Of a stretch of DNA of 64,000 nucleotides, positions 48,443 through 58,405 are shown in pieces. Numbering within the stretch: the stretch's first letter is position 1; every line of letters starts with the position of its first letter. A model generated the notes under the pieces. That model had not been told where the DNA came from, did no database searches, and was given only the letters and a program-made list of their open reading frames with translations. Made by a program: the position numbers and the translations under genes. This stretch comes from an uncultured cyanobacterium (lineage in GTDB: Bacteria; Cyanobacteriota; Cyanobacteriia; PCC-6307; Cyanobiaceae): NCBI GenBank assembly GCA_903858015.1, contig CAIOGZ010000077.1, positions 1 to 64,000 of the forward strand, written 5' to 3'.

Positions 48443-48969
48443 CAGTCTTCAGACTCCTGGTCCTCGAGTTCGGCCTCAATACGGGGCTGAATCCGCTCAA
48501 ACTCCTCACCTTCAACAAGCAAGGCCTCCGCTCCTTGGATGCGGGCGACGACAAAAAATGGATCCAGGGGAATGTAAAGGCCGTACTCACTATCTTCGAC
48601 GCGGAAGCTCACTAGTAGTTCATAGGTCTCGCTTTCATCATCGGACTCGTCGTCGTCGAGTTCATCAGGATCGGGCTCCTCAAGCTCGCCGTTCACCGTG
48701 AGGGTCACCGCAGAACGAATCAAGGTCAGGTCGTGCTCCTGAAGAACCACATCCGCCACCGACAGAATCGGTTCACTGGCCTCGAGGGTTTCGATCAGCT
48801 CAGGATCCTCATCGTCGTGGAGACGGAACAGGCAAACCGGGGTGTCGACGGGCGTCAGCAGGGCGTAATCATGGCCATCAAGCGGGATGAGCTGTTCGAG
48901 GAAGCAGAGCAGCTGCCGGCCGCGACCGTCATTGACGAGCATGGTGGGCACGTCTCCTGAACCCGTCAT
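48442..48969 (-). CDS. DUF3727 family protein
   Basis: 175 residues from the ATG at 48969, which overlaps the RuvX stop (ATGA); a longer frame to 48990 exists. The N-terminal half has a DUF1292-like beta fold (GRQLLCFLEQLIPL, YALLTPVDTPVCLFR). The middle is strongly acidic (DPDELDDDESDDES), followed by YELLVSFRVEDSEYGLYIPLDPFFVVAR. Cyanobacterial and plant proteins of this family have no known enzymatic role. Confidence 0.85.
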   Translation of the reverse strand: MTGSGDVPTMLVNDGRGRQLLCFLEQLIPLDGHDYALLTPVDTPVCLFRLHDDEDPELIETLEASEPILSVADVVLQEHDLTLIRSAVTLTVNGELEEPDPDELDDDESDDESETYELLVSFRVEDSEYGLYIPLDPFFVVARIQGAEALLVEGEEFERIQPRIEAELEDQESED

Positions 48970-49469
48970 CGAAGGGGACTCGGGGGGCATGGCGGGGAGG
49001 GGAAGGCGTCGGGATAACGGGATGGCCTGGCTTCGGGCTCAGGACCATCCCTTAGCCATTGTTCCAGTAAGAGGGCGGCTGCGGCACTATCGAGGCGGCC
49101 ACTGCGGTCGCCATGGAGTCCGCCTTGTTCCGCCGCCGCCCAGCTGCTGGCATGTTCATCCACCCAGGCAATCGGCAAGTCATGCCCCACTGCGGCGAGC
49201 GCAGCCTGCAGGCGCAGGCCATAGCGGCGGCAGTGCACAGACTGGGAGGTGGCTTGCTGGGCCGCATCAAGCGGTAGACCCACCACCAAGAGTTCCACCC
49301 GGCGCTGCAGCACCAGGGGCAACAAACTGGCCAAATCCTGCTGAAGATCAGTTCGGGCCAGCGCTGGCAAGGGCGTGACCGTAAGACCAAGCGGATCACA
49401 GCCCGCCAGGCCGATACGACGTCGACCAACGTCGAGGCCCAGGGCTGATCGGGGACGGGGAGCGCTCAC
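48966..49469 (-). CDS. ruvX: Putative pre-16S rRNA nuclease / Holliday-junction resolvase YqgF
   Basis: 167 residues. The RNase H-like core starts with ALGLDVGRRRIGLAGCDP (first catalytic Asp), followed by LLVVGLPLD and AWVDEHASSW. It ends in a Pro-rich tail. YqgF/RuvX proteins process the 5' end of 16S rRNA in E. coli. It overlaps DUF3727 by 4 bp and abuts the next gene. Confidence 0.9.
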   Translation of the reverse strand: MSAPRPRSALGLDVGRRRIGLAGCDPLGLTVTPLPALARTDLQQDLASLLPLVLQRRVELLVVGLPLDAAQQATSQSVHCRRYGLRLQAALAAVGHDLPIAWVDEHASSWAAAEQGGLHGDRSGRLDSAAAALLLEQWLRDGPEPEARPSRYPDAFPSPPCPPSPLR

Positions 49470-50561
49470 TCAGCGGTGGCGTAGCGGGGTGGGCACGCTG
49501 CGGCGGCGGGGCTGCAGCTGCTCCAGGACGGCGCTGAGACGGCTGGCGGCGCCAAGCGAAGTCTGCCCCTCCTGGCGCCGCCAAAGGCTGCGGGCCATCA
49601 ACACCCGATCACCATGCTCCTCAGCACCCAGCTGGTTCAACCAACTCTGGCGGGCTGGGTCATCGAGGTCGCTGGCGAGCCAGAGCTGGCCAGCAGCGGG
49701 CATCAAGCGTCGCAGCAACAGTTCGGTGGGGGCGCCAAGCAGATGGCTCCAGCCGGGATGGACGCTGAGTTCCACCTGGTGACCACCGGCGGGATGGTCG
49801 GCCAGCCAGCGGGCCCCCGCCACGGCTTCGTTGCGTTCGGCATCGATCAGGAGCCAGCCGTGGCCGGCGCTGCGATCGAGAAGATCTTCGATGCGCCGAT
49901 CGAGTACTTGGCGCAGCGGCGCCGGGCAGGTGGCCTGCTCCAAATGCCAAAGCAAGGAGGCATTGCGCTGCTGCAGGGGGCGGAGCAACAGATTGGCGGC
50001 AAGGGCCGGCACAGGGGGCTTGGCTTGGGGCTGCCAGCGCCAGATCCGCTCGGTGCGCTGCGGCTGGAAGCCCTGCTCCCGCAGCGTGGCGAGCCGGTCT
50101 TCATCCAAGCTCGAGGCGGTGGCGATCCAACTGGCGGCGCCTCGACCCGCCTGGATGGCTTCGCGGAGTAGGCCACTGGCGGTAGCAATCCGGCCGGGAC
50201 TGAGCGGAGCATCACCTGCGGCAAGGGCAAGGCGTAGATGCTGCACTTCCCAGCAACTGCCGCGGCGGTTGTGGGGGCGCGCGATGATCAAACCCAAAAT
50301 TCGTGCCCTGCCCCGGCGTTCCCGCGCCAGGGCGACGAGCACGAGCGAACCCATCGATTGCCGCCGGGCCAGGGAACTCGCCAACTTGCGGGGCACTGAC
50401 AACAACAGCGTGCGCTGAAGGAGGGGATGCAGGGGCAGAAAGGCCGGATCGTCAAGCAAGGGCAGATGCCAGCCGCTGAGGGGCTCAATCCAGCAGGAAG
50501 GTAGCGGGCTGGATTCCTCCAGGCTTCGAAGGGGGAAGTCGGTCCTGACGGGTAGCGGCAC
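49470..50561 (-). CDS. Conserved cyanobacterial hypothetical protein
   Basis: 363 residues with two halves that each resemble a GNAT-like fold (for example RRGSCWEVQHLRLAL and GHGWLLIDAERNEAVAGARWLADHP). No acetyl-CoA motif is clear. It stops one base before the ruvX start and is probably in its operon. Function unknown. Confidence 0.72.
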   Translation of the reverse strand: MPLPVRTDFPLRSLEESSPLPSCWIEPLSGWHLPLLDDPAFLPLHPLLQRTLLLSVPRKLASSLARRQSMGSLVLVALARERRGRARILGLIIARPHNRRGSCWEVQHLRLALAAGDAPLSPGRIATASGLLREAIQAGRGAASWIATASSLDEDRLATLREQGFQPQRTERIWRWQPQAKPPVPALAANLLLRPLQQRNASLLWHLEQATCPAPLRQVLDRRIEDLLDRSAGHGWLLIDAERNEAVAGARWLADHPAGGHQVELSVHPGWSHLLGAPTELLLRRLMPAAGQLWLASDLDDPARQSWLNQLGAEEHGDRVLMARSLWRRQEGQTSLGAASRLSAVLEQLQPRRRSVPTPLRHR

Positions 50562-50636
50562 GGCAGGTTCCGGACAGGGATCGGGGACGGGGCGCTGTGG
50601 CGCTAGTCCGATCTAGTTTAAAGGGGTGGCTAGGGT

Positions 50637-51836
50637 TCAGGCCGGCCGCACCAACACCAAAGGCGTGCGCTCATTGGCATTGCCTGCCGGATTGGGGCGT
50701 AGGGCGCGGTGCAGGAGCGCTTCATCGCAGCCGCTGTTGGAGGCCAGCACCTTCACCCGCCCGAGGTCGTTGACATCGACCACAGCCACCCCAACCCCGA
50801 GCTTGCGGGCCAGGCGCTCACAAAACAGGCCAGGCTCTGCTGGGCCGAGCACGATGGTTTGGTCGTAGGGGGGTGTGGTGCCGGTGACATCATCGATCAG
50901 GCGGGCTTGGTCACCGGCTAACCGGTAAAACCAGCCCTTGGAGCCCACGGCCTTGAGGGCCGTACCCGCCAGCCAGGCACAGAGCACGCGGGCCGGGCCC
51001 ACCAGGTCGATCAACGACTGCAAACCGCAAGCTGTTGCCAAGCTGCTGGTGGGATGGAAGCCGCGGCAGAGTTGGCGGGCAAGCAACGAGGGTTCGACGC
51101 TGGAAGGGTGGTGGTAGCGGCCCTGCATCACCGCCAGGGGAGTTTCGCCGATGGTGAGCACATCGCCGGGCTGGATCAGGGAGCCTGCGTAGCGCTCGAG
51201 CACCTGTTCAGGGTCGTCGAGAACCCCAAGTAGATGGGTGCGCAGGGGAAGCACTTTGCAACTCTCGCCCTGCCGCCACTCGGCCAGCTCCGGCTGGAGT
51301 GGTTCGGGGCGCTGGAGAGGAACGAGGATGCCATCGCGGCGTTCGATCCGGCCAAAGGGGCCATAGTTGACCCAACGCAGATCCAACCAGAGGGTATCCA
51401 CCAACTCCGCTGCAGTCACCCCGGCCGGGCCAGTTAAGCGGACGCGGATGCGGGCGGCGGTGCTTTTGCGTGATTTGACGATGTAGGCAAACCAGTAGCC
51501 GTCTGGGCGCGACTCCTCATCGGGGTGAAGCGGGGTGATCTCAACCTGGCGGCTCAGTTCAGCCAGGTTGGCCTTGCCAAGCAGGACAGGGTTGGCGCTG
51601 ATTTCCGGCAGGAAGACCTCCATGCGGGCATGGGGGTTGCGGATGGTGATCTCGCCGCTCACCTCGACAGCCCCAGGGCTGCGATGCACCTCGAAAGCTC
51701 CAGGAAGGAGCTGAAGCGGTGACCTCGGCCTGAGCCGATGGCGCAACTCCAGCCAGAGCAGGCTGAGGCCGAAGAGCAGAAGCAGAACCAGGAGGATCGA
51801 AGGAAGCGGCAAGCCGATCACCCAAAGGGGCATCAA
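50637..51836 (-). CDS. Coenzyme F420-0:gamma-glutamyl ligase-like protein
   Basis: 399 residues. An N-terminal hydrophobic segment ([18 protein letters not shown]) anchors it, followed by a beta-rich domain and a CofE-like C-terminal half (GDVLTIGETPLAVMQGRY, STNxAKRxx absent). Cyanobacteria are not known to use F420 in this way for most strains, so an alternative substrate is likely. Convergent spacing to the hypothetical gene and divergent from phoH. Confidence 0.8.
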   Translation of the reverse strand: MMPLWVIGLPLPSILLVLLLLFGLSLLWLELRHRLRPRSPLQLLPGAFEVHRSPGAVEVSGEITIRNPHARMEVFLPEISANPVLLGKANLAELSRQVEITPLHPDEESRPDGYWFAYIVKSRKSTAARIRVRLTGPAGVTAAELVDTLWLDLRWVNYGPFGRIERRDGILVPLQRPEPLQPELAEWRQGESCKVLPLRTHLLGVLDDPEQVLERYAGSLIQPGDVLTIGETPLAVMQGRYHHPSSVEPSLLARQLCRGFHPTSSLATACGLQSLIDLVGPARVLCAWLAGTALKAVGSKGWFYRLAGDQARLIDDVTGTTPPYDQTIVLGPAEPGLFCERLARKLGVGVAVVDVNDLGRVKVLASNSGCDEALLHRALRPNPAGNANERTPLVLVRPA

Positions 51837-51901
51837 TCGCCGGAGCGTAGATGGGGGGATGGCCTTAGGTTCGGGGGCGGCGATCCGGCCCGCCTACTGG
51901 C

Positions 51902-53290
51902 ATGCGCAAAATTTTTGTTCTCGACACCAACGTTCTGCTGCATGACCCCTCGGCCCTGACCCGCTTCGAAGACAACCATGTGGTGGTGCCGATTGAGGTG
52001 GTCGAAGAGATCGATCGCTTCAAGCGCGATCCCTCCGAGAAGGGCCGCAATGCCCGCCAGGTCTCACGCTTGCTGGATCAGCTCCGGGAGCAGGGCAATC
52101 TCGCCGATGGGGTGACCATCGATGCGGCCAGCGGTGGCACCCTCAAGGTGGTGTTCTGCCGCACCGAAACCCTCGCCCAGCTGCCGCCGGAACTGCGGGC
52201 CGGCAATGGCGACAACAACATCCTGGCGGTGGCGCTGGAGCAGCGTCTTGAGCAGGTGATGGGCAGCCGCCCACCGGTGGTGCTGGTCACCAAGGACACC
52301 AACCTACGGATCAAGGCGGATGCCGTTGGCCTGATTGCCCAGGATTACACCACCGACAAGGTGGACATCGCTGATCTCTATCCCGGCGTCTGTGAGCTGT
52401 GGGTCAGTGCCGACCAGATCGACCGGGTCCGGGCCCAGGGCGGCCTGCCGCTGGCCGACCTTGACCTAACGGCAGCCATGCGTTCGCTGCAGGCCAACGA
52501 GGGAGTGACCCTGGTGGATCAGGCCCAACCCAACCACACGCTGCTGGCCCGCTACAGCGGCCCCCAGGCGGCGCTGCTGCCCCTGCAGCGGGCTTCGAAG
52601 GTGCGCTTGGGCCGTATCCAGGCCCGCAACCGGGAGCAAACCTTCGCCCTCGATCTGCTGCTCGACCCGGCGGTGCCGCTGGTCACCCTGGTGGGCAAGG
52701 CGGGCACCGGCAAAACCTTGCTTGCTCTGGCGGCAGGCCTGCACCAGGTGGCCGATGAGCGTGTTTATGAGCGCTTACTGGTGACGCGGCCCGTGATCTC
52801 CCTCGGCAAGGAGATGGGCTTCCTACCTGGCGATCTGGAAGAGAAGATGGCCCCCTGGATGCAACCGATCATCGACAATCTTGATTTTCTGCTCGGGGGT
52901 GGGGAGGAAACAACCGGCCATCAAGGAGGCCGCGGTAGCCCGCGGGGACCGCGCAACAGCTGGGCTGATCTCAAGGGCATGGGGCTGCTGGAGGTCGAGG
53001 CTATCAGCTATATCCGTGGCCGCTCGATTCCGAGGCAATTTATGGTGGTCGATGAATCCCAGAACCTCACGCCCCATGAAGTGAAAACGATCGTGACGCG
53101 GGTGGGTGAGGGTACCAAAATTGTGTTCACGGGCGATCCTTATCAAATTGACAACCCCTATGTGGATGCTGAGAGCAATGGCCTCACCTGGTTGGTGGAG
53201 CGCTTCAAGGGCCAACCCCTGGCCGGCCACGTCAGCCTGTTGCGGGGTGAGCGCTCCGAACTGGCTGAACTGGCGGCCAATTTGCTCTGA
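51902..53290 (+). CDS. PIN-PhoH fusion protein
   Basis: 462 residues. The N-terminal PIN domain (1-140) shows KIFVLDTNVLLHDPSAL, with acidic residues for metal binding. The PhoH domain has the P-loop [18 protein letters not shown] and the MVVDESQNLTPHEVKTI motif. In YlaK-type PhoH2 proteins this fusion is an RNA helicase/RNase. It is divergent from the CofE-like gene. Confidence 0.93.
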   Translation: MRKIFVLDTNVLLHDPSALTRFEDNHVVVPIEVVEEIDRFKRDPSEKGRNARQVSRLLDQLREQGNLADGVTIDAASGGTLKVVFCRTETLAQLPPELRAGNGDNNILAVALEQRLEQVMGSRPPVVLVTKDTNLRIKADAVGLIAQDYTTDKVDIADLYPGVCELWVSADQIDRVRAQGGLPLADLDLTAAMRSLQANEGVTLVDQAQPNHTLLARYSGPQAALLPLQRASKVRLGRIQARNREQTFALDLLLDPAVPLVTLVGKAGTGKTLLALAAGLHQVADERVYERLLVTRPVISLGKEMGFLPGDLEEKMAPWMQPIIDNLDFLLGGGEETTGHQGGRGSPRGPRNSWADLKGMGLLEVEAISYIRGRSIPRQFMVVDESQNLTPHEVKTIVTRVGEGTKIVFTGDPYQIDNPYVDAESNGLTWLVERFKGQPLAGHVSLLRGERSELAELAANLL

Positions 53291-53387
53291 GCCCGTTACG
53301 CGCTCCAGGGCCCTTGGCCTTGGAACGAGAAGTGGGCGACGCCTGGAGGCCGTGGCAAGCTGCGCTCCAGTGCGGTGGGAGCCCGCG

Positions 53388-54380
53388 ATGCTGCAGCAGA
53401 AAGCGCTAGGCGCCGTTGGCGGGTGGCGCCGAAAGGGCCGCGCCGGCCATGGTCTTGGCTTGGCCACTGCTTGTGTTGTGGGGATAGGTCCCTGGTGCTT
53501 CTACCTGGCCCCAAGCCACTCCCAGAGCCTCTCGCCGGCTGTCGCCCCGCCATCAGCTGCCTCTTACAGCAATCCACAGGTTCAGGAGGTGGTGGGGCTG
53601 GTACAGGCTGCCGCCGCCGCCGTGCGCAGTCGGGGGGAGGGGGCCTTCGCCGATTTTCGCCGCCGCGGTGCCCCCTGGTTCCAAGGGGAGCGTTACGTGT
53701 TCGTGCTCAGCCCCGAAGGCAAGAGCCTGGTCTATCCGCCGGCACCGAGCCGCGAAGGTACCAACTATCTCGGTTTCGAAGATCTGGGGGGCAAGCGCTT
53801 TGGCCGCCAGTTCGTGGCGGTGGCCCAGGCGCCCCCTGGGCGGGGCTGGGTGCATTACCAGTGGCGTCGCCCCAATCCGGCTGACCGGCGCCCGGTCTGG
53901 AAGGCCACCTACCTCGAAACGGTGACTGCTCCATCCGGCCAGACCTATCTGGTGCTCTCCGGCCTCTATGACCCGCCGATGGAGCGGGCGTTCGTGCTCC
54001 AGGAGGTGGATGCCGCCGCGGAATTGCTGCAGACGCAGGGGCGTGCAGGCTTCGAGCAGTTGCGCGACCAGCGCAGTCGCTTCTTTTATCAAGATGCTTA
54101 TGTTTTCGTGCTCTCCGCCCAAGGGCAACTGCTGGTCAATCCTGCCTTTCCGGCCCTAGAGGGCCGCAACTTGCTCGAGCTTGCCGAGCCCAGCGAAAGG
54201 AAGAACGCCCAGGCCTCCCTGGGCAGCGTCCTCGCTAGGGGCTCGGCCTGGACTCTCTACAACTGGCCCCGGCCTGACCAAACAACCTTGCGGGAACGCA
54301 AAACAACCTACCTACGCCGGGTCGTGCTGCCCGGCGGCGAGACCCTGATCGTGGGTTCCGGGCTCTACGCCGATTCCTGA
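53388..54380 (+). CDS. Stand-alone tandem cache-domain protein
   Basis: 330 residues from the ATG at 53388; the upstream frame inside phoH is not real. A hydrophobic N-terminal segment (LGLATACVVGIGPWCFYLAP) exports or anchors it. Two related cache-like repeats follow: residues about 65-195 with YVFVLSPEGKSLVYPP, and about 200-328 with YVFVLSAQGQLLVNP. Both carry a WxxY-like aromatic pair. There is no kinase or methyl-accepting output domain, so the receptor output, if any, must be a partner. Confidence 0.82.
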   Translation: MLQQKALGAVGGWRRKGRAGHGLGLATACVVGIGPWCFYLAPSHSQSLSPAVAPPSAASYSNPQVQEVVGLVQAAAAAVRSRGEGAFADFRRRGAPWFQGERYVFVLSPEGKSLVYPPAPSREGTNYLGFEDLGGKRFGRQFVAVAQAPPGRGWVHYQWRRPNPADRRPVWKATYLETVTAPSGQTYLVLSGLYDPPMERAFVLQEVDAAAELLQTQGRAGFEQLRDQRSRFFYQDAYVFVLSAQGQLLVNPAFPALEGRNLLELAEPSERKNAQASLGSVLARGSAWTLYNWPRPDQTTLRERKTTYLRRVVLPGGETLIVGSGLYADS

Positions 54381-54439
54381 AGCCCCGCTCACTGTTTGGA
54401 GCAAGCTCAGCAGGCAGCTCCTGGGCTGCGCCCGCTGCC

Positions 54440-55837
54440 TCACACCATCTGCTCCGGCCGCACCAGCTGGTCGAATTGCTCAGCGCTGAGCTGGCCCAGC
54501 CCCAGCGCCGCTTCCCTCAGGCTGAGGTCGTGTTGGTGGGCGTGTTCGGCGATGGCAGCGGCCCGGTCGTAACCGATCGCCGGGGTGAGGGCGGTGACCA
54601 GCATCAAGCTGCTCTGCAGTAGCGCTTCGATCCGCTCGCCATTGAGTTCCAGCCCTTCGATGCAGAACAGCCGGAAGCCCTCGCTGGCACCGCGCAGCAG
54701 CTCGATGCTTTCGAGCAGGTTGTGGGCGATCAGGGGCTTGAATACATTGAGCTCAAAATTACCCTGGCTGGCGGCCATTTGGACACTGGTGTTATTGCCC
54801 ATCACCTGCAGGGCCACCATGGTGAGGCTCTCGCACTGGGTGGGATTCACCTTGCCCGGCATGATCGAGGAACCGGGTTCATTGTGCGGCAAGATAAGCT
54901 CCCCCAAGCCGCAGCGGGGGCCGCTGCCGAGCCAGCGAATATCGTTGGCAATCTTGAACAAGCTGCCCGCCAGCACCGTCAGGGCCCCATGGGCAGCCGC
55001 CAGCGGTTCCTGCCCGGCCAGGGCCTGGAACTTATCGGGGGCGCTGCAAAAAGGTAGGCCGATCCGTTCGGTCAATCGGGCCGCCACCGCCTCGCCGAAG
55101 CCGGCGGGCGCATTCAATCCCGTGCCGACGGCGGTGCCCCCAATCGCGAGCTGATGGACCTGGGGCAGGCTGGCGCGGAGGGTGGAGAGGCCAAGGCCGA
55201 GCTGGGCGGCGTAGGCGCCGAATTCCTGGCCAAGTCGCAGCGGTACCGCATCCTGGAGATGGGTGCGACCAATCTTGATCACGCCAGCCCATTGCTGGGC
55301 CCGCTCGTTCAGGGCGATTTGTAGCGCTTCTATGGCGGGAATCAGCCGCCGTTCCAACTCAATCGCCACCGCCACATGCAAAGCAGTCGGGAAGGTGTCG
55401 TTGCTCGACTGGCTGAGATTGACATGGTCATTGGGATGCACCGGGATCTTGCTGCCCAGCACGCCGCCGAGACGCTCGATCGCCCGGTTGGCAATCACCT
55501 CGTTGGCGTTCATGTTGGTTTGGGTGCCGGACCCCGTTTGCCACACTTTGAGGGGGAACTCATGGTCGAGCTGGCCGCTGGCCACCTCCTCGGCGGCCGT
55601 CACGATCGCCTCGCAGAGGTTGGTATCCAGGTGGCCTAGATCACGGTTGACCTCGGCGCAGGCGGCCTTCAAATGGCCGAAGGCATGGACCAGCACCAGC
55701 GGCATCAACTGGCCGAAGGGAAAGTGGTGGATCGATCGTTCCGTCTGGGCGCCCCAATAGCGCTCGGCCGGTACCTCCACACTGCCGAAGCTGTCGGTTT
55801 CCCGTCGGCTGGGGCTGCCGCTGAGCTGGTTGTTCAT
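54440..55837 (-). CDS. fumC: Fumarate hydratase class II
   Basis: 465 residues. It hydrates fumarate to malate. The diagnostic SSIMPGKVNPTQ (SS loop), NANEVIANRA and HPNDHVNLSQSSNDTFPT are present. The start MNNQLSGSP overlaps the upstream gene by 4 bp, so the two are translationally coupled. Confidence 0.97.
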   Translation of the reverse strand: MNNQLSGSPSRRETDSFGSVEVPAERYWGAQTERSIHHFPFGQLMPLVLVHAFGHLKAACAEVNRDLGHLDTNLCEAIVTAAEEVASGQLDHEFPLKVWQTGSGTQTNMNANEVIANRAIERLGGVLGSKIPVHPNDHVNLSQSSNDTFPTALHVAVAIELERRLIPAIEALQIALNERAQQWAGVIKIGRTHLQDAVPLRLGQEFGAYAAQLGLGLSTLRASLPQVHQLAIGGTAVGTGLNAPAGFGEAVAARLTERIGLPFCSAPDKFQALAGQEPLAAAHGALTVLAGSLFKIANDIRWLGSGPRCGLGELILPHNEPGSSIMPGKVNPTQCESLTMVALQVMGNNTSVQMAASQGNFELNVFKPLIAHNLLESIELLRGASEGFRLFCIEGLELNGERIEALLQSSLMLVTALTPAIGYDRAAAIAEHAHQHDLSLREAALGLGQLSAEQFDQLVRPEQMV

Positions 55838-56562
55838 TGGCCGGAGCTCACCACTTCACTATTGAGCTCATTGAAACTGCGGGTGCTACCAAGGCCCGAG
55901 AGGGCTGGCAGGGGCAGTCCGGTGGCTGCGCTCAAAGCGGCATTGATTGCATCGATCTCCACCTGGCCACTGGCATCGAAGACCGGCTGCCCTTCGCTGT
56001 TCAACACCACCACTTGGGGAACCAGGCCACTCCAGTAGCGGGAAGGATCGCCAACGGCAAGGCTGCTGCTTGCCTGCCCGCCCGCCTTGCCTCCCCCAGG
56101 CAGAAGGGGATCGGTGACGAGGGGAATCAACTCGATGCTGTTGCCCCAGATCCGCTGCAGTTCCGAAACCACCGGCGCAAAACGTTTACTTACGCTGCTG
56201 TCGTCGAGGTAGTAGATCACCACCGCCACCCGGTGGGCCGCGATCGCCTCGGCCAGGGTGGTTCGCGGTGGCACCAGGGAGCCATTGCCGGCGTAGAGGG
56301 CAAAGATGTTGCCGTCGTAGTGGTCGTTGTCCAGGCTGGCGAAGGCAGGCCTGGCTGGGCCGGCCAACCAGCTCAACAGCAGGAGCAGCAGGGCAGTCGC
56401 CAGCAGCAGGATTCGCTTCCCCCTAGCCAGCAACCGAACCAGCAAGCTGCCTTGGCGATCGCTGCTGGCGGGCCCAGCCGCAGGGCTAGGACCGTTGCCG
56501 GCTGCCTTGGGCAGCATCGGCCCGCGCTGAGGAGTTGGGGGATGGGCGATCGAGACCGGCAA
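55834..56562 (-). CDS. Thylakoid-lumenal/secreted thioredoxin-like protein (PSI accumulation factor-like)
   Basis: 242 residues. An N-terminal basic and hydrophobic signal (RILLLATALLLLLLSWLAG) is followed by a conserved lumenal domain: HYDGNIFALYAGNGSLVPP, VAVVIYYLDDSSVSKRFAPVV and the beta segment LVPQVVVLNSEGQP. The thioredoxin-like fold has no CxxC. It resembles cyanobacterial proteins linked to photosystem I accumulation; that link is remembered rather than shown here. Overlaps fumC by 4 bp. Confidence 0.78.
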   Translation of the reverse strand: MPVSIAHPPTPQRGPMLPKAAGNGPSPAAGPASSDRQGSLLVRLLARGKRILLLATALLLLLLSWLAGPARPAFASLDNDHYDGNIFALYAGNGSLVPPRTTLAEAIAAHRVAVVIYYLDDSSVSKRFAPVVSELQRIWGNSIELIPLVTDPLLPGGGKAGGQASSSLAVGDPSRYWSGLVPQVVVLNSEGQPVFDASGQVEIDAINAALSAATGLPLPALSGLGSTRSFNELNSEVVSSGQ

Positions 56563-56612
56563 GGCAAGCCAACAGCTCGGGCCATTCTGCCCGGCACCAC
56601 TCCTGCTCCGGT

Positions 56613-58364
56613 TCAGCTGCGTTCACCGCGGCCAAGGCTGCGGCCCATGCCCTGGGCAATGCCGCGGCCGACCAGCCCGATCGCCCGGCCCACCACCTGG
56701 GTCAAGACCACCACCACCAGGTCGCCAAAAGCCCGCAGCAATCCCTGAACCTGGGGGGCGAGGGCGTCGCGGGCCTCAAGGGCGAGGGTCACCATTTGTT
56801 GCAGCCACGGCAACTGACGCAGCTCTCGATCCCGCGGTTCGGTGAGATCGACGCTCTCAATCGCACCGGCCTCAAGCCGATAGAGGGGGCGCCGGCTTTC
56901 GTAGAGCTGCACCGGCCGCGTGAACCAGCTGGTCCAGCGCTGCTGGGCGTTGAGTTGGTTGCGCAGCCGTTCCAAGTTGCGGGTGGGGAGAAGTTCAGTT
57001 CGGAGCAGGTAGCGGCGTAGCTCAGGCCACTGGGCACAGGCCGCGAGCAACTCGGCGCTAATCAGTTCAGCGCTGCGCACCAACCAGTTAGCGAGCAGGA
57101 GCTCCAGATAAAGAATGGCTTGAGGTTCGTCGGCACCGAGCAGGCGGCCCTCCACCAGCAGGGGCCGCGCCTGCAGCAGGGTTGCCAGCATGGCGATGGG
57201 ATCGGGGAGTTCCGTATCAATCAGGCTCAACTCCGCGTTCTGAACCAGGGTGTCGGCCACCGGCCGCAGCGTGCCCTGGTTGGGCAGCTGCACGTAGGAC
57301 CCCGCCATGCGCCGCAGGGCTTGGCGGCGAAGTTCGGGCTGGAGTTCGTTCCAAGCCACAAGCAGACCGTCAGCTCGCAACTCCTGCTGCTGCAGCCGCC
57401 CGCGCAACTGTTCGAACTGCTCCAATAGGGCCAGCAATAGGTCGCGGCGGCGCTCCGGGTGCAAACCATCAAGGGCAAGCAACGCTCCACTGCGATTGCA
57501 AGGGACCGCAGCAGCGGCCGCCGTGAGGCGATCCCGCAGGGCCTGCCAGAGGCCATCGGCGCTGCGTTGACGCAAGGTGAGGCTGACGCCGCCCTGGGGG
57601 CGGGGAGCCAGGGCCGCACCGATCCCAGCAGGGGGTGGTCCGGATCCGACCGCCGCCCCGGCCCCGCTGGGCAGCGAAGCGCCGGGCGATCCAGCGACCA
57701 CTCCTTGCCCATCGCCCCAGGCCAGATGCAGGGGACCCCAGAGCCAAAGCAGAAGCTGCCGGGCAACGGCCAATTCCCGCCGCCGGCCCTCCAACAGCAG
57801 CAGGGCCAGGGGGTTGGCGGGCGGTGGATCCAGCAGCAGGCTGCAGCTGCGCAATTCTGCATCGATTTGCTGCAGGCCACTGATCAGCAGCCATTCCCCT
57901 AAACCCAGCGGCGGGCGTGGTTCTGCCCCCGGGCTGGAGGGGAGCTGGGGGGCGATCTCAACGACGCGGCCTCCGGCCAGCAGCGTGGCCACGGTGTCGC
58001 GGAGCTGGGCCGATTCCGGTTGCTCCAGTAAGCCCTGGACGGGCAGGCCCAGCAGGAAGTGGTTGCTGTAGTGATGGCCAAGCGGCAACAACAGCAGCAA
58101 GGGGGCCGGTTGCCAACGGTCGAGCAGCTGGCGGGCTTCGGCCTCGAGTTGGGCCGGCGGCAGAGGTATGCCCAGGGCCCAGATCAACAGGCGCGGAGAC
58201 AGGCCCGCTGCCTGGGGATCGCTGCTCACCTGGTAGCCGGCTGGGTCATCGCCAAGCCAGCGCTGCAGACCTTCGCGTTGCAGCGGCTCGGCAAACAGAA
58301 GCAACGTAGGACCGGGCTCAGCCTGGCGGCGGCTCACACTGGAGAAAAGATGGGGCTCGCACAA
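56613..58364 (-). CDS. DUF3685 (Ycf55-like) protein
   Basis: 583 residues. A response-regulator-like N-terminal half (LLLFAEPLQREGLQRWLG) is followed by a DUF3685-type C-terminus: WTSWFTRPVQLYESRRPLYRL, then PWLQQMVTLALEARDALAP. DUF3685 is found in cyanobacteria and, as Ycf55, in red-algal plastids; function unknown. Confidence 0.82.
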   Translation of the reverse strand: MCEPHLFSSVSRRQAEPGPTLLLFAEPLQREGLQRWLGDDPAGYQVSSDPQAAGLSPRLLIWALGIPLPPAQLEAEARQLLDRWQPAPLLLLLPLGHHYSNHFLLGLPVQGLLEQPESAQLRDTVATLLAGGRVVEIAPQLPSSPGAEPRPPLGLGEWLLISGLQQIDAELRSCSLLLDPPPANPLALLLLEGRRRELAVARQLLLWLWGPLHLAWGDGQGVVAGSPGASLPSGAGAAVGSGPPPAGIGAALAPRPQGGVSLTLRQRSADGLWQALRDRLTAAAAAVPCNRSGALLALDGLHPERRRDLLLALLEQFEQLRGRLQQQELRADGLLVAWNELQPELRRQALRRMAGSYVQLPNQGTLRPVADTLVQNAELSLIDTELPDPIAMLATLLQARPLLVEGRLLGADEPQAILYLELLLANWLVRSAELISAELLAACAQWPELRRYLLRTELLPTRNLERLRNQLNAQQRWTSWFTRPVQLYESRRPLYRLEAGAIESVDLTEPRDRELRQLPWLQQMVTLALEARDALAPQVQGLLRAFGDLVVVVLTQVVGRAIGLVGRGIAQGMGRSLGRGERS

Positions 58365-58405
58365 GGGTAGCTAGCTGGGCGGAGTTCTTCCAGGCCTGGG
58401 GGCCG

